A DNA stretch of 26,752 nt from Chara braunii. Taxonomy: Eukaryota > Streptophyta > Charophyceae > Charales > Characeae. This document shows, one piece after another, positions 1 to 9,257 of the stretch; within the stretch, counting starts at the first letter, position 1, and every line of letters begins with the position of its first letter. Location of the stretch: NCBI GenBank assembly GCA_003427395.1, contig BFEA01000001.1:2826834-2853585 (forward strand). The letters are read 5' to 3'. The position numbers and the translations under genes were made by a program. Below the pieces are notes generated by a model, which searched no databases, had not been told where the DNA came from, and saw only the letters and a list, made by a program, of their open reading frames with translations.

Positions 1-57
<57 letters not shown>
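1..57. repeat. (GA)n microsatellite
   Basis: Uninterrupted GA dinucleotide tract at the very start of the window. It may continue outside it. Confidence 0.97.
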
Positions 58-60
<3 letters not shown>

Positions 61-964
61 ACACGATCACAGAATTGGATATCTCCTGATATCTGAGAAA
101 GAATACTTGTGGTGAGCAGGAGACAGGTATGCAACGTGTGACACCCACACAACAGGTGAGTTCAAATCCGTACAACCACCTACCCAGCAAACCACAACTG
201 AAAGGAATGCAAACTGTGATCAGGTCTCTGACAGGACAAAAAAGCAAAAAGAAAAGAAAAGAAAACATATGTTCAAGGCATACAAAGCAGCAGCTGCATT
301 CCATCGGCAGTGTCAACAACAGTGCACAGGTTAGCCTAAAAAATACCCCGGCCGCCTAAACCCACACACGGACCAACAAACCTCCACCCACCCCCATTTG
401 CACCCTTTCCCTTCTTTTTTTGCGGGCGAATCAGCAACAGGTAACCTCGTGTATTTGGATGTACACCCCTTGTTGATGCTTGGCTGATGAATTGTCCATA
501 CGAGTCCTTTTCATCACTTTGTGGATCCTTGGCTCCCATACATCGTCTGACTGGGCATGTTACATCAGTTGTCAGGAAGTGTCTGGAAGTGTCTGGATAA
601 AAAAAACAATTCCAGAGAGAATTGTTCTCAAATCTTTTGAAATTCAGAGAAAGACACGAGCTCTTGTTTCCAACTCTGCGGCGAGCCTCCAGAGGTTACA
701 TCAGTTGTCTGGAAGTGTCTGGAAGGCTCTGGAAGTGTCTGGATGTGCTGTGCTGCGCCTGTCTTGTGCTTATCCTGTTTGAGTCTGACAGGGGTAATTT
801 GGTAATTGGAAAGCTGGTTGTTGCTAGGAATTATTTTTTAAATGAAGGAAGGGGGCTGTAGGCTCTGTAAGTTTTGAGAGGGGTGTTTTTGTTGGGGAAG
901 GCAGGTGTTCTTATGTGTGTTTTCTGGTCTTCATGTCTCCGTCTCTGTTCTTTTTTTCCGACAG
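58..964 (+). other. Intron or upstream sequence of the E2 gene
   Basis: No exon is recognised here. The stretch ends in a strong pyrimidine-rich tract (about 925-962) and the AG at 963-964, so its right part at least is the last intron of the E2 gene. It holds an imperfect direct repeat built on CATCAGTTGTC followed by GGAAGTGTCTGG (about 563-597 and 698-745). A tRNA B-box-like string lies at 158-169, without a good A box. The previous E2 exon was not found and probably lies outside the window, so the intron is likely longer than what is seen. Confidence 0.6.
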
Positions 965-1069
965 GTCAATGTGACAGCCGATCACCGGATAATCAATGGT
1001 GCCGATTTGGCGGCGTTCCTCCAAACATTTGCAGGCATCGTTGAGAATCCGTCACAGCTTACCCTTTAG
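965..1069 (+). CDS. Last exon of plastid pyruvate dehydrogenase E2 (dihydrolipoamide acetyltransferase)
   Basis: The exon encodes 34 residues starting VNVTADHRIINGADLAAFLQ and ending ENPSQLTL before TAG at 1067-1069. This is the C-terminal end of the 2-oxoacid dehydrogenase acyltransferase catalytic domain. DHR carries the active-site histidine that transfers acetyl from lipoyl-lysine to CoA. The GADLAAFLQTFA and LTL ending resembles plastid-type E2 of plants, which supplies acetyl-CoA for fatty acid synthesis, more than the mitochondrial form. The position that is Asp in the classical DHRxxDG motif is Asn here (DHRIIN-G). The start is set by the splice acceptor (pyrimidine tract then ACAG at 961-964), reading in phase 0. 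All upstream exons, with the lipoyl domains and transit peptide, are missing from the window. Nothing nearby suggests a pseudogene, but one exon cannot prove the gene is intact. Confidence 0.85.
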   Translation, partial: VNVTADHRIINGADLAAFLQTFAGIVENPSQLTL

Positions 1070-1356
1070 TTGACGTGTGCTGGTGTGTGACACTGAGGGG
1101 CTGTTGGGTTGCAGAGCAGAGATTGAGGGAAAATGGGATGCGATCTTATGTAAGCCGGAAGTTGCATTCAATCAGTGATGCTGGTAGAAGCTAGCAATCC
1201 TGGGTGCTCTCATCTTTGCTCTTGGCTCGTTTTTCCTGCGCAGAGCAGAGCTCAAATTGTCCCCTCAGAAGCTAGGTAAGTCATGTTAGTGAACTGTACC
1301 AGTTTGTTGTTGTAGACTTTGAACTTCAGTTGTAGATCAGCTCTTTGTGCCACTTG

Positions 1357-1423
<67 letters not shown>

Positions 1424-1970
1424 CACACACACACATGCCCAGGCCAGTTCATTGGTGGAATACATCGCTGGAGGATGAATTAGGGTGTGGTGTGTGCTTT
1501 GTGCGTGTGTGTGTGTGTGTTCAATCTGTGCTTGGCCTTGTGTGTACTGAGAACTATTAAAACCAAGTGGTTTTTGTAAGGTGGTTTACTTTGTGATTGC
1601 CAGTTGGGTCAATGTGTAAGGATGGGTTTATTGTGTAGAGAGACTCCTTGAGTGGGGTTTGGTGTAGCTAGTGAATTTGAGGACTAGAGACGGTGAGATA
1701 GTTGGATTGGTGCACTCACTGGCTTGGCTGATAGTGCAGTTGGGCTGATGGATACTTGTGATGCGTGAAGATTGGCGTTGTGGCTTATTTGGCCAGCAAA
1801 GCTTGACAGGTCACCTTGCTGTAGAAAGCCGGAGGGGAAAAGGATCTATTTTGCTTGGAGTACACGAGAGCGGTTTGCCATTTGTTGCCTCTTGGTCGTA
1901 TGGCCTTGGGCTGGTAGTCTTTCTGTCGACGATGTCATGTCAGAGGGAAGCGAGAAGGGCAGTATTGCCT
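1070..1970 (+). other. 3' UTR and downstream intergenic sequence of the E2 gene
   Basis: There is no recognisable coding sequence. The E2 3' UTR must start here, but I cannot place its polyadenylation site. ATTAAA-like A-rich sequence near 1556 is one weak candidate. The stretch holds a long CT/CA microsatellite and a GT-rich patch near 1500-1522. Confidence 0.5.
1359..1435. repeat. (TC)n followed by (CA)n compound microsatellite
   Basis: About 31 TC repeats at 1359-1420 run directly into a GCACAC tract to 1435. The open frames across it encode only alternating Leu-Ser or Arg-Glu and are not genes. Confidence 0.97.
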
Positions 1971-2420
1971 GTGGTGGTTGCCAATTGGCATGCCAGTATT
2001 GTCATGTCAGTGAGAGGGGTCGGCAATTTCACATTATTCTTCGTTTGGCGATGACACCCATCTGATGCAGATGCAGTGATGCTTAGCAATTCTTTGTTTT
2101 CCTTCTTTGTAGACTATATCATCTTTTTCTACTGAAGATGTTATTTTGTTTATCTACATGTGCCTTTTGAGCTCAAGTTCCAAGGGAGTGCTTGTATGAC
2201 CCGCGTGTGCGTGTTGCCCTTTGGCTCGGATGGAGCTCTCTCAAACACTGAACTCAAATTGTTTTTTTCTGTCAATGAGCGTTGCGGGAGAGGAAGCTGT
2301 GGTGGCTGCCGATTGGCATGCCAGTATTGTCATGTCGGTGAGAGGGGTCGGCAATGTCACATTATTCTTTGTTTGACGATGACACCCATCTTATGCAGAC
2401 GCAGTCATGCTTAGCAATTG

Positions 2421-2453
<33 letters not shown>

Positions 2454-2681
2454 TAGACTAGATCATTTTCTACTTAACAAGTTAATATGTTATACTTAAT
2501 AAGTTAATATGTTATTTAAACTTATTTTGTTTATCTACATGTGCCTTTTGAGCTCAAGTTCTAAGGGAGTGCTTGTATGACCTGCTTGTGCGCGTTGCCC
2601 TTCGGCTCGGATGGAGCTCTCTCAAACAATGAACTCAATTGTTTTTTTTCCGGCAATGAGCGTTGTGGGAGAGGAAGCTGT
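1971..2681. repeat. Tandem duplication of a 328-383 bp unit
   Basis: Unit 1 (1971-2298) and unit 2 (2299-2681) are direct copies. Both begin GTGGTGG(T/C)TGCC, share ATTGGCATGCCAGTATTGTC, and share the GATGACACCCATCT, TTTATCTACATGTGCCTTTT and GGATGGAGCTCTCTCAAAC blocks. They end at GAGGAAGCTGT. Unit 2 is longer because of a 31-base poly(T) and a short duplicated GTTAATATGTTATA segment. The unit has no recognisable coding potential. Confidence 0.9.
2422..2452. repeat. Poly(T) tract of about 31 bases
   Basis: Homopolymer inside the second 1971-type unit. The first unit has only short T runs at the same place (near 2094-2112). It could be a retroposon poly(A) tail in antisense or polymerase slippage. 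Confidence 0.9.
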
Positions 2682-2991
2682 TAGTGAACAGACGGATAGA
2701 TGTGGCGATTGCATTTCATAATTTGGATTTTAATTACCCCATTTGGTGAAACAATTAACTCAATTGCTTTTTTTCGGCAATGAGCGTTGTGGGAGAGGAA
2801 GCTGTTAGTGAACAGACAGATAGATGCGGCGATTGCATTTCGTAATTTGGATTTCGACTACCCCGTTTGGTGAAACAATGAACTCAATTGTTCTTCCGTC
2901 AATGAGCGTTGCGGGAGAGGAAGCTGTTAGTGAGCAGACAGATGCGGCGATTGCATTTTGTGACTTTTGGATTTTGATTACCCCATCTGGT
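2624..2991. repeat. Three tandem copies of a roughly 125 bp unit
   Basis: Copies start at 2624, 2749 and 2873 with AAACAAT(G/T)AACTCAATTG. Each continues through CAATGAGCGTTG(T/C)GGGAGAGG and GCGATTGCATTT to TACCCC(A/G)T(T/C)TGGT. The first 60 bases are also the end of the larger 1971-2681 unit, so this array grew out of the end of that duplication. The third copy lacks the GATA of GACAGATAGATG. Confidence 0.92.
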
Positions 2992-3576
2992 GGGTGACAC
3001 TGGATGTCGGTTCAAGTGCATTATCTTAGAGAAGCGTTGTCTTTACTCTTTCGAGGTGTGACTCGTAGATGTATAAAAAAAGCTTGAGCAACCAAATTAG
3101 AGTAGCATTTGAAAAAAATGGAGTAGACTTTGAACTTTGACGAGAATGCCCATCGCGTGCCAGGTGTGTGCGGTATAATTGCGAAAAATGGTCAAGTGTA
3201 TCTGTGTAGTCCAATGGAATGATGGGTGTGTTTCAGCGGGAAAAAACTCTTGCCGCTTCTTACATGCGGTATTACATGCGGTATTGTGTTTATGAACATG
3301 GCTGTTTGGGTGTGGTCATCATGTCCTGATTGAGGTTGCTGACAGGTGTGATGGTGTATCTTGATATGTAGGTGCCCACTTCTGTGGTGTATCGTGCTTG
3401 ATCTGTTTTTTGTTCATAGTGTGCTGGCATGGCTGTTTGGGTGTGGTCATCACCAGGGTGAGTGTTGCTTCGGTTCTACTGGGCTGCTGTTGCTTCTTCT
3501 TGAAGGTGTACTCGTCATTCGCCCCATGGGAGTAGCGTCAATGCTTCAGACGCCATTTTCAAATCAATAAAACACA
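2992..3576. other. Noncoding stretch with one short direct repeat
   Basis: No gene is recognised. CATGGCTGTTTGGGTGTGGT occurs twice, at 3297 and 3428, in related surroundings, which indicates an old local duplication of about 131 bp period. Confidence 0.6.
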
Positions 3577-4500
3577 TTACAAAGAAGCACAGGGGATGGG
3601 AGGGAGGCAATGGGCACGGAACCAGCACCACAGGATGACAAACCACAACGTGGCACATGGACTTGAGGAGCACGAGAGGATGGACAAACAGTGAGGCAGC
3701 ACATATAGGCTGGAGTGCATAGGGGAGGCAGGAGGGCAGACAACACAGGCACACAAGGCAGGGGAAAGACACCAACCAGCAAACCCAAAAAAAAAGCAAG
3801 TCCCAAAGAAATAAAAAGACTGAAAAAAATAGAACTGATGATGAAAGATTGTTTCGCCGTGCACTGACTCACTCATCAGGAGGCTGAACCCTTGGCAATG
3901 TGGAGAGTCTAAGTATTGGATGGTTTGGGTCATGAACACTTTGAAGGAAGACTGTCCCAAAACAGAACACGGTAGCGGGCAGCAACCCAACAAAGCACCA
4001 GGTCTGTAGAGGCAACATGGCTGCTTAAGATAAAGACTAAATGCCATGGCAAGCGGATGCGCAGCGCGGCAATCGTTAGTGAAGTGCAAGGCGACACCAA
4101 CAAGGCCACTGCACTGCAAGGGACGGCAGGGCAAGCTTATAAGCAGTATGACAACCATGCCTTGAAGCACAAGGCAGCACCAACAAGGCAACCAAACTGT
4201 AAAAAGACATGTAAGGCACGGCCGGCGGATGGGCAGCAAGCCAGTGGAGCAGCAAAAAGCATAAGGCAAAACAAACAACATGGCCACACCACACAGTAAA
4301 AAGAGCAGCTTGCGAAGTAGGACCTGCGAACAAGTGGGATGGGCAGCAAGGCAGTGGCAGAGCGCAGATGCAACAGTCCATACATCCGATGTGGAGCAAA
4401 GCAACATGACCTACTCACATCACGGATGAACCCCACAGACTGTTGGTTCCCACCACCCACTGAGCCCGGAAGTCACTTGGACGAACATCCATCATCACCC
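3577..4500. other. Degenerate AGGCA/GCAAGGCAG-rich sequence with a long chance ORF
   Basis: The plus strand is rich in repeated AAGGCA, GGCAGCA and GGCAAG words, which look like a decayed minisatellite. On the minus strand this leaves a 276-codon open frame (4407 down to 3577) dominated by Cys, Leu, Pro, Ser and Val, with no recognisable domain. The overlapping frames have the same bias. I treat all of them as by-products of composition, though a host or repeat-derived protein cannot be excluded from sequence alone. Confidence 0.5.
3843..3892 (-). ncRNA. Diverged hammerhead-like motif
   Basis: Read on the minus strand, GGGTTCAGCCTCCTGATGA (3891-3873) is followed by a 17-base insert (3872-3856) and GAAAC (3855-3851). 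The first block is the same as in the copy at 24948-24966. CTGATGA and GAAA match the two conserved hammerhead core strands. The segment between them pairs badly at its base (GTG against GGC), so stem II is not canonical and activity is doubtful. It is best read as a decayed relative of the 23505-25065 family. Confidence 0.4.
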
Positions 4501-4512
4501 GCAGGGCAGATA

Positions 4513-4660
4513 GACATCCCGAACGAAGCATCCCCCCTAAGAGTGCTGTAGGCACTCAGAGCGAGTAATGATCAACTGTTTGGACAGACATCCCGAACTG
4601 AGCAGCCCCCCTAGGAGTGCTGTAGGCACTCTGAGTGAGTAATGATCAACTGTTTGGCAC
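4513..4660. repeat. Two tandem copies of a 74 bp unit
   Basis: Units start at 4513 and 4587 with GACATCCCGAAC and both contain GAGTGCTGTAGGCACTC, itself a small inverted repeat (GAGTGC/GCACTC), and GAGTAATGATCAACTGTTTG. They differ at several positions, so this duplication is older than the one at 4713. Confidence 0.92.
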
Positions 4661-4712
4661 TGCTTGAGGGTGCTCGGTTGGGCATACAGAGAACAGTAAA
4701 ATCAGGGGAAGA

Positions 4713-4876
4713 ATGGACAACAAGAGAAAGTCGTACATAAAATCACGTTTTCTTTTTTCCCTCTTCTTTTTGGGACATGGGAGTTTCACTCGGGATGGAC
4801 AACAAGAGAAAGTCGTACATAAAATCACGTTTTCTTTTTTCCCTCTTCTTTTTGGGACATGGGAGTTTCACTCGGT
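4713..4876. repeat. Two near-identical tandem copies of an 82 bp unit
   Basis: Units start at 4713 and 4795 with ATGGACAACAAGAGAAAGTC and run to TTTCACTCGG. I see no difference over the shared length apart from the final base or two. Perfect identity implies a very recent duplication, or an assembly duplication. Confidence 0.95.
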
Positions 4877-5090
4877 AGGATATATGATGTACCATATGGA
4901 GACGTTCTCTCGTTAACCACTACCGGTAGTTCACTAGTTCATCCAATAGCCCAGCCTGTATAAACCAATCCCCTGGGCGCTTGTCCGTGCGAGTGGGATG
5001 GTGCGTGTGCGAACGGGAAGGTCTGTGCTGCTCATGGAACGGGTAACGGCAGGGGTACAACGGCAGGTTGTGTGTGCGGCGTAGAAAGGC

Positions 5091-5174
5091 TCCCTTTCAA
5101 AAAATCCTGCCATTGGGGTTCGTAGCCTACTGTGGTGTTCCGTTTCCCCGCATGGCAGGGTTTTCTGAAAGGGA
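5091..5174. repeat. 23 bp inverted repeat with a 38 bp loop
   Basis: TCCCTTTCA at 5091 to CCTGCCAT at 5113 is the reverse complement, with 2 mismatches, of 5152-5174. It could be a small foldback element or the core of a MITE. The sequence around it (4880-5656) holds no recognisable gene, only short frames without domains. Confidence 0.85.
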
Positions 5175-5656
5175 GGCGTGGCGGGACATTTCTTCCCTGC
5201 TGCCCTGAATACCAGCAGTGCTGTTCCTATGTTGCACTGGTACCTCATGTCCGTGCTGTTGCGGTTGTCCCCATTTGTGCACGGGGAAGCCGGACTCCGC
5301 TGGCAACGGAAGACTTTGCAAGGCCCGTCCTTCCCGTTCGGCAGAATTTCCCGAAGAAGGTGTCAAACACGTAAGCACCAGGGAGAGTGGCAATGTAGAG
5401 TCATCCTCTGATACTCTGCGTGGCCATAACTTTTCGTTCTGTGGAGTCTAAGAATTTGATTCGCCGATGTCGGATTTCTTTTCTGCCAGCCTCTGCCAGC
5501 CCTGTGGGCCAGGGGGAGCTGTAACTGTGGCCAGATACGTTCTGGGAAGTGCTAGTGTGAGAAGGCTGCGAAATGGAAGGGGCTGGAAGGACATTGATTG
5601 CTCCCGGCCTCTCAGGGGTAGTCACGTCAGAAAGAGATTCATCCAGCATGGCCATA
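5175..5656. other. No recognised gene; partial duplicate of 6641-6683
   Basis: The only notable feature is the block at 5528-5570 (TGGCCAGATACGTTCTGG, AAGTGCTAG, GTGAGAA). It recurs in direct orientation at 6641-6683, just outside the right end of the foldback element. Confidence 0.5.
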
Positions 5657-5898
5657 GGTGTGGCCAGGCTATGTTGCACGGTGGCCGCGGCCTGGTTCGG
5701 CCCAGGCCACGGCCGGCGGCCTAGGGGGTTGGGGGGCGGGGAACGGGTCTCGAGTCGGGGGGGGGGGGGGCCTACCTCCTCAAAAAAAAAAAAAAAAAAA
5801 AATTTCGAAAATGGGGGGGTGGATTTTGTGGACTACCAAAAATAAATAAATAAATAGAAAACAAAAAAAAATTCCCTCCGCTCCACGGCGCGTGCACA

Positions 5899-5947
<49 letters not shown>

Positions 5948-6000
5948 CGCGCGCGCGCACCTCCCACACACACACACACATGCACACACACACTTTCTCG

Positions 6001-6036
6001 CCGAAGTTGCGCGGGCGGGACCCCGCGCAACTTCGG
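6001..6036. repeat. Perfect 15 bp hairpin
   Basis: CCGAAGTTGCGCGGG at 6001-6015 pairs with 6022-6036 across a 6-base loop. CTCG just outside can pair with CGAG after a 2-base bulge. It lies inside the 5661-6645 element and would be a very stable RNA or cruciform stem. Confidence 0.95.
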
Positions 6037-6072
6037 TGCGAGTAAGTGAGGGTGTGTGTGAGTGTGTGTATG

Positions 6073-6134
6073 CGTGTGTGTGTGTGTGTGATTGAGTGGG
6101 GGTTGGGGCGGCGACCCATCCCCCACCAATCAAC

Positions 6135-6175
<41 letters not shown>

Positions 6176-6250
6176 CAAAGAAAAAAAAAAAGTGAAAACA
6201 AAAAACAAGAAAAGCGGGTTTTCCCGTTTTTGTTTTTACTTTTTTTTCTC

Positions 6251-6289
<39 letters not shown>

Positions 6290-6322
6290 GGGGGATGGGT
6301 CACCCCCCAACCCCCACCCAAT

Positions 6323-6369
<47 letters not shown>
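6073..6369. repeat. Roughly 300 bp palindrome made of simple-sequence arms
   Basis: The centre is CGGG-TTTT-CCCG at 6215-6226. Moving outward, the arms hold matching A/T-rich blocks, (CAAT)n against (ATTG)n (about 6127-6175 and 6254-6288), CCCATCCCCCACC against GGTGGGGGATGGG, GGGGGTTGGGG against CCCCAACCCCC, and (GT)n against (CA)n. Each arm is about 145 bp. The order of five different simple sequences is mirrored, so this is one inverted duplication and not chance juxtaposition. Confidence 0.93.
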
Positions 6370-6371
<2 letters not shown>

Positions 6372-6645
6372 CTGCACGGGGTTTCAAAAAGTTTTTTTTT
6401 GTTTTTTGTTTTTTCTGTTTTTATTTTTTCTGTTTTTATTTTTTGTTACGCAATTGAAAACAATAATGCCCCCCCAAAAAATATGGGTGTGTAAGTTTTT
6501 TTTAGCCCTACACGCCCATTTGTTTTTTTTCATGCGTTAAAAAAAAAAAAAAATCCTGCACAAAACTCGGCTGGTCGGCCTTGGCCGAACCGAGCCGATT
6601 CGGCCATCGGCCGAGGCCGCGGCCGGGCGTGCAACATAGTGGCCA

Positions 6646-8518
6646 GGTGCCTTCTAGAAAGTGCTAGCGTGAGAATGGCCTGAAACTTTTCTTTTTTTTT
6701 TTTTTTCCCTTTCGGTTGAGTCCTGCCAGCAAGGTGGGGCGCTCTCTATCCTCTTGTCCTCGCATGTGGAAACATGTGCATGGCACAAACCAGCAGGGCA
6801 TGTTAGTCCGTTTGCCCCTTTTCCTTGGGCCCACGGGCTTCCTCCCTTGTTGCATTAGTGGGCCTTCCCTAGCCCCAAAGTTGTTGGAGTGGGCGACTAG
6901 TTCTTTTTCCTGCAAGGCTGGACCCGTGCACTAGTTTGAACCACATGTACATACGAGCCTCTTTTTTGCCGAGGTGGATTCCAGCTGCACGCCAAGGATT
7001 GCTGAAATGCAGTGCTGGGCTTTTCGGTTAGTCTGGCTGGCACAGCCAGTCATTTTGTCCGGTTCATCTCAAGACTGACTGGGCCATGTACTGGTGGTTT
7101 AATGTTGTTGCTGCCATCAGTAGATTCAGTACCCCAGGTTCAGGCGATCCTACCTGCAGCTGCATTAGGAGAGCCACCACGGGCCATTTGTTTTCTTATT
7201 ATCGGTCACCTGCTGCCTACCGGCAAGATCCAGTTGAATGTTTTTTTTACTAGAAGTCAGAGGACCCGTAGTACCTGCCTAACTCGACGCTGGACCCGGT
7301 TTCCAGCAGGTGCAGCTCCCCACCAATAGAATGGAGCCAGTAGCTGCAACATCACTAGCAGTTCCGACGGGTTAAAAAAAAAAAAAAAAAAAGGGAAGCA
7401 CTGGCTACTTCGCCAGTAGGGAAGGGGTCTAGGTATCTGCTTAGCCTAAGCAGGATTTACTCTACACAGCCTGAAGGAACAACTCCCTTGGATTCCGGAG
7501 TGGATGTGACCGAAAATGTACGGTGAATAATTGTGGGGTTCAAGGTCGCGGGGTCGAAGGAATGCATCGAAGTGAAGGAAATTAGGCTACCATGATAGCA
7601 TGTTGTGGCGTCAGCAGAGGGCTTGCGCTGGTGCTCAAGCAGGTCTGGTTTACTATAGGCCGAACCGGCTGGCAGCCCCTGGTGGGCTAATTGTGGTTTG
7701 CATGCGTAGAATATGAGATGTCCATGGCTGAGGTGGGGACTGTAAACAACAAGCAAAAGTGGGTGTGGATGGGTCAGAGCGAAGGACGAAGGAGCGGGAA
7801 GTGGAGGGGTTTGAAGTGCTGCTATGATATGCCTCTCTCTGTCTTTGGCCTACTATATGTAAAGCACGAGTGAGTTGTCAATGAGCGCACCAAGGTCTCG
7901 AATGCCAATCCCCTTCCTGCTCTTTCGTCCTTTGCTCTGACACATCCAGGATGGGGACCGTGTCCTTGGCTCGAGCATGAGCGACTTGACTATGGGAATG
8001 GCATGTCAGCCACATATGCGCGTTTACTATGGAGAGAAAAGGATGTGGATTGTGTTCGATTCAACTTGACGATATGTCCATCTGTGCATGGTCGATTTGA
8101 AACGAGGATCGAATCACGTGTGGCCTCAGCTTCAGGTGTTGGCTGTGGCTGACTGCAGGCACGTACTCTCTTTTCCCTCTGTCCTAGTAGAATTTGGATG
8201 TGAACTGTTTTTATACCACCGAAGCATTGACGTGGTTTTTCACTGATATTCGTGCAGCACAAGGTCAAAGTATTCATACCACAGAAAGGAAGAGAGATTG
8301 TGCTTGCATGTGTACCGTAGAAAGGAAATAGCTGAGTGGAGTAGACAGGTAGTTATTCTTTCATCCGTAGATGCCGTTGTCAGCCCTTCACGGTCTAACT
8401 ATAGTCTTCCGCCATGCAGAACGTGTGGTCATAATAGCGGCATTTTGGGCCTCTTCTTGTCTGGGTATTGTGATATCGCCCGCACGGTCAAGCGGACGAT
8501 GGTAATGACCCCACGGTC
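6646..8518. other. No gene recognised
   Basis: Frames here are short, without domains, and overlap on both strands. A fragment of the dispersed GCTGGACCCGG repeat lies at 7286-7338, followed at 7374 by an A-rich tract of about 19 bases. The block TTTTGGGCCTCTTC with GTCTGGG appears twice, at 8443 and 8540. Confidence 0.5.
7286..7338 (+). repeat. Fragment of the dispersed GCTGGACCCGG repeat
   Basis: GACGCTGGACCCGGTTTCCA is followed by GCAGGTGCAGCTCCCCACCA and ATAG, matching the start of the longer copy at 12838-12945 in the same orientation. Confidence 0.85.
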
Positions 8519-8542
8519 AATTGTGCTTCTAGAAGCACAATT
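8519..8542. repeat. Perfect 24 bp palindrome
   Basis: AATTGTGCTTCT at 8519-8530 is followed at once by its exact reverse complement at 8531-8542, with no loop. CTAGAAGCACAA recurs at 8769, so part of it belongs to a local repeat. Confidence 0.95.
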
Positions 8543-8951
8543 TTGGGCCTCTTCCTGTCTGGGCGCAGGACCTTTTAGATTCAGCTTGCTACTACCTGTG
8601 CGGAGAGCGGATGGTGGTCTTCTCCCAATGGATGAGAAAGGCTCCCAAGGGCAGATGTTGCATCCTGTAAATCGACGTGCGGAGCTGTGGACAATGGACA
8701 TAGCTCAGTTCAATCTCCCCCTTGGTGCAAGACCTCCCTCCCCCCCCTCCTCGGTGTAAGACCCCACTCCTAGAAGCACAAGCCCGGTCACAAAGCAGGT
8801 GCCTCGATGCGAGCTCGGAACAAGCATAGCACTTCCGATACCTTTGGCACGTCGAGAATCCAATCACTTCGGCGACTTCGCTATACGCTGGAAGCGCCTT
8901 AGAATGGGAAGTTCTTTCCAAAGGAACATAAACAATCATCCGAGTTACCCA

Positions 8952-9016
8952 TGGGCCTAGCTCAGTTGGTACACCCGTGAACTGTTGAAATACAGACCTA
9001 AGTTCGAATCCTCATG
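8952..9016 (+). repeat. tRNA-derived sequence (SINE head or tRNA pseudogene)
   Basis: A perfect RNA polymerase III A box, TAGCTCAGTTGG, lies at 8958-8969. A near-perfect B box, AGTTCGAATCC, lies at 9001-9011, and the 43-base spacing is as in tRNA genes. The arms do not fold: the T stem pairs poorly and the D stem lacks its GAGC partner, so it is not a working tRNA. The sequence after the B box is A/T-rich and ends in A-rich runs near 9130, which is typical of a tRNA-derived SINE body. An old tRNA pseudogene is the alternative. Confidence 0.6.
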
Positions 9017-9257
9017 CAATCAGATGAGCTGAATAATATAATTCTGAATTACCTGGGGCTGCTGAGCTCAGTAATCATATCTCTGATCTCTGATGATATC
9101 TCAAGGGCGTTGCCCTTCAGAAAGAAACTCAAAAAAACTTTAAAAATGTATATTTTTCTGAGTTCATTGGTCAATCAGTGGGCTTGCCACTAGACAACCT
9201 GCTTTGGTTGTTTTTATTTTGTCTCTTTTTTTTTTTTCTTTTTTTTTTCTTCTCCCC

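Larger units (their letters stand above)
5661..6645. mobile_element. Foldback/MITE-like element with terminal inverted repeats
   Basis: The left end begins TGGCCAGGCTATGTTGCACG. The right end, read in reverse complement, begins TGGCCACTATGTTGCACG, and both continue with GC-rich GGCCGCGGCC sequence. GGTG sits directly outside both ends (5657-5660 and 6646-6649), a possible 4 bp target duplication. The interior has no protein gene. It holds a G/A-rich stretch, a CT tract (about 5899-5944), a 15 bp hairpin (6001-6036) and a long palindrome (6073-6369). Such an element would need a transposase from elsewhere. The class cannot be assigned from this sequence. Confidence 0.65.

Noticed and set aside
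105-169. SINE head near the window start (GAGTTCAAATCC B-box-like string)
   Set aside because: No acceptable A box at the right distance.
1252-1560. Frames encoding Ser-Leu or Arg-Glu repeats
   Set aside because: They are translations of the CT microsatellite.
3577-4407. 276-codon minus-strand open frame, the longest in the window
   Set aside because: It is Cys/Leu/Pro-rich, overlaps several similarly biased frames, lies in degenerate GGCA-rich repeats and has no domain. I consider it a composition artefact.
5772-6540. Overlapping 67-121 codon frames on both strands
   Set aside because: They cross CT, CA and poly(A) tracts and the palindrome. Their residues are simple-sequence products.
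8952-9016. Functional tRNA gene
   Set aside because: A and B boxes are good, but the D and T stems do not pair and there is no usable anticodon arm or T-run terminator.
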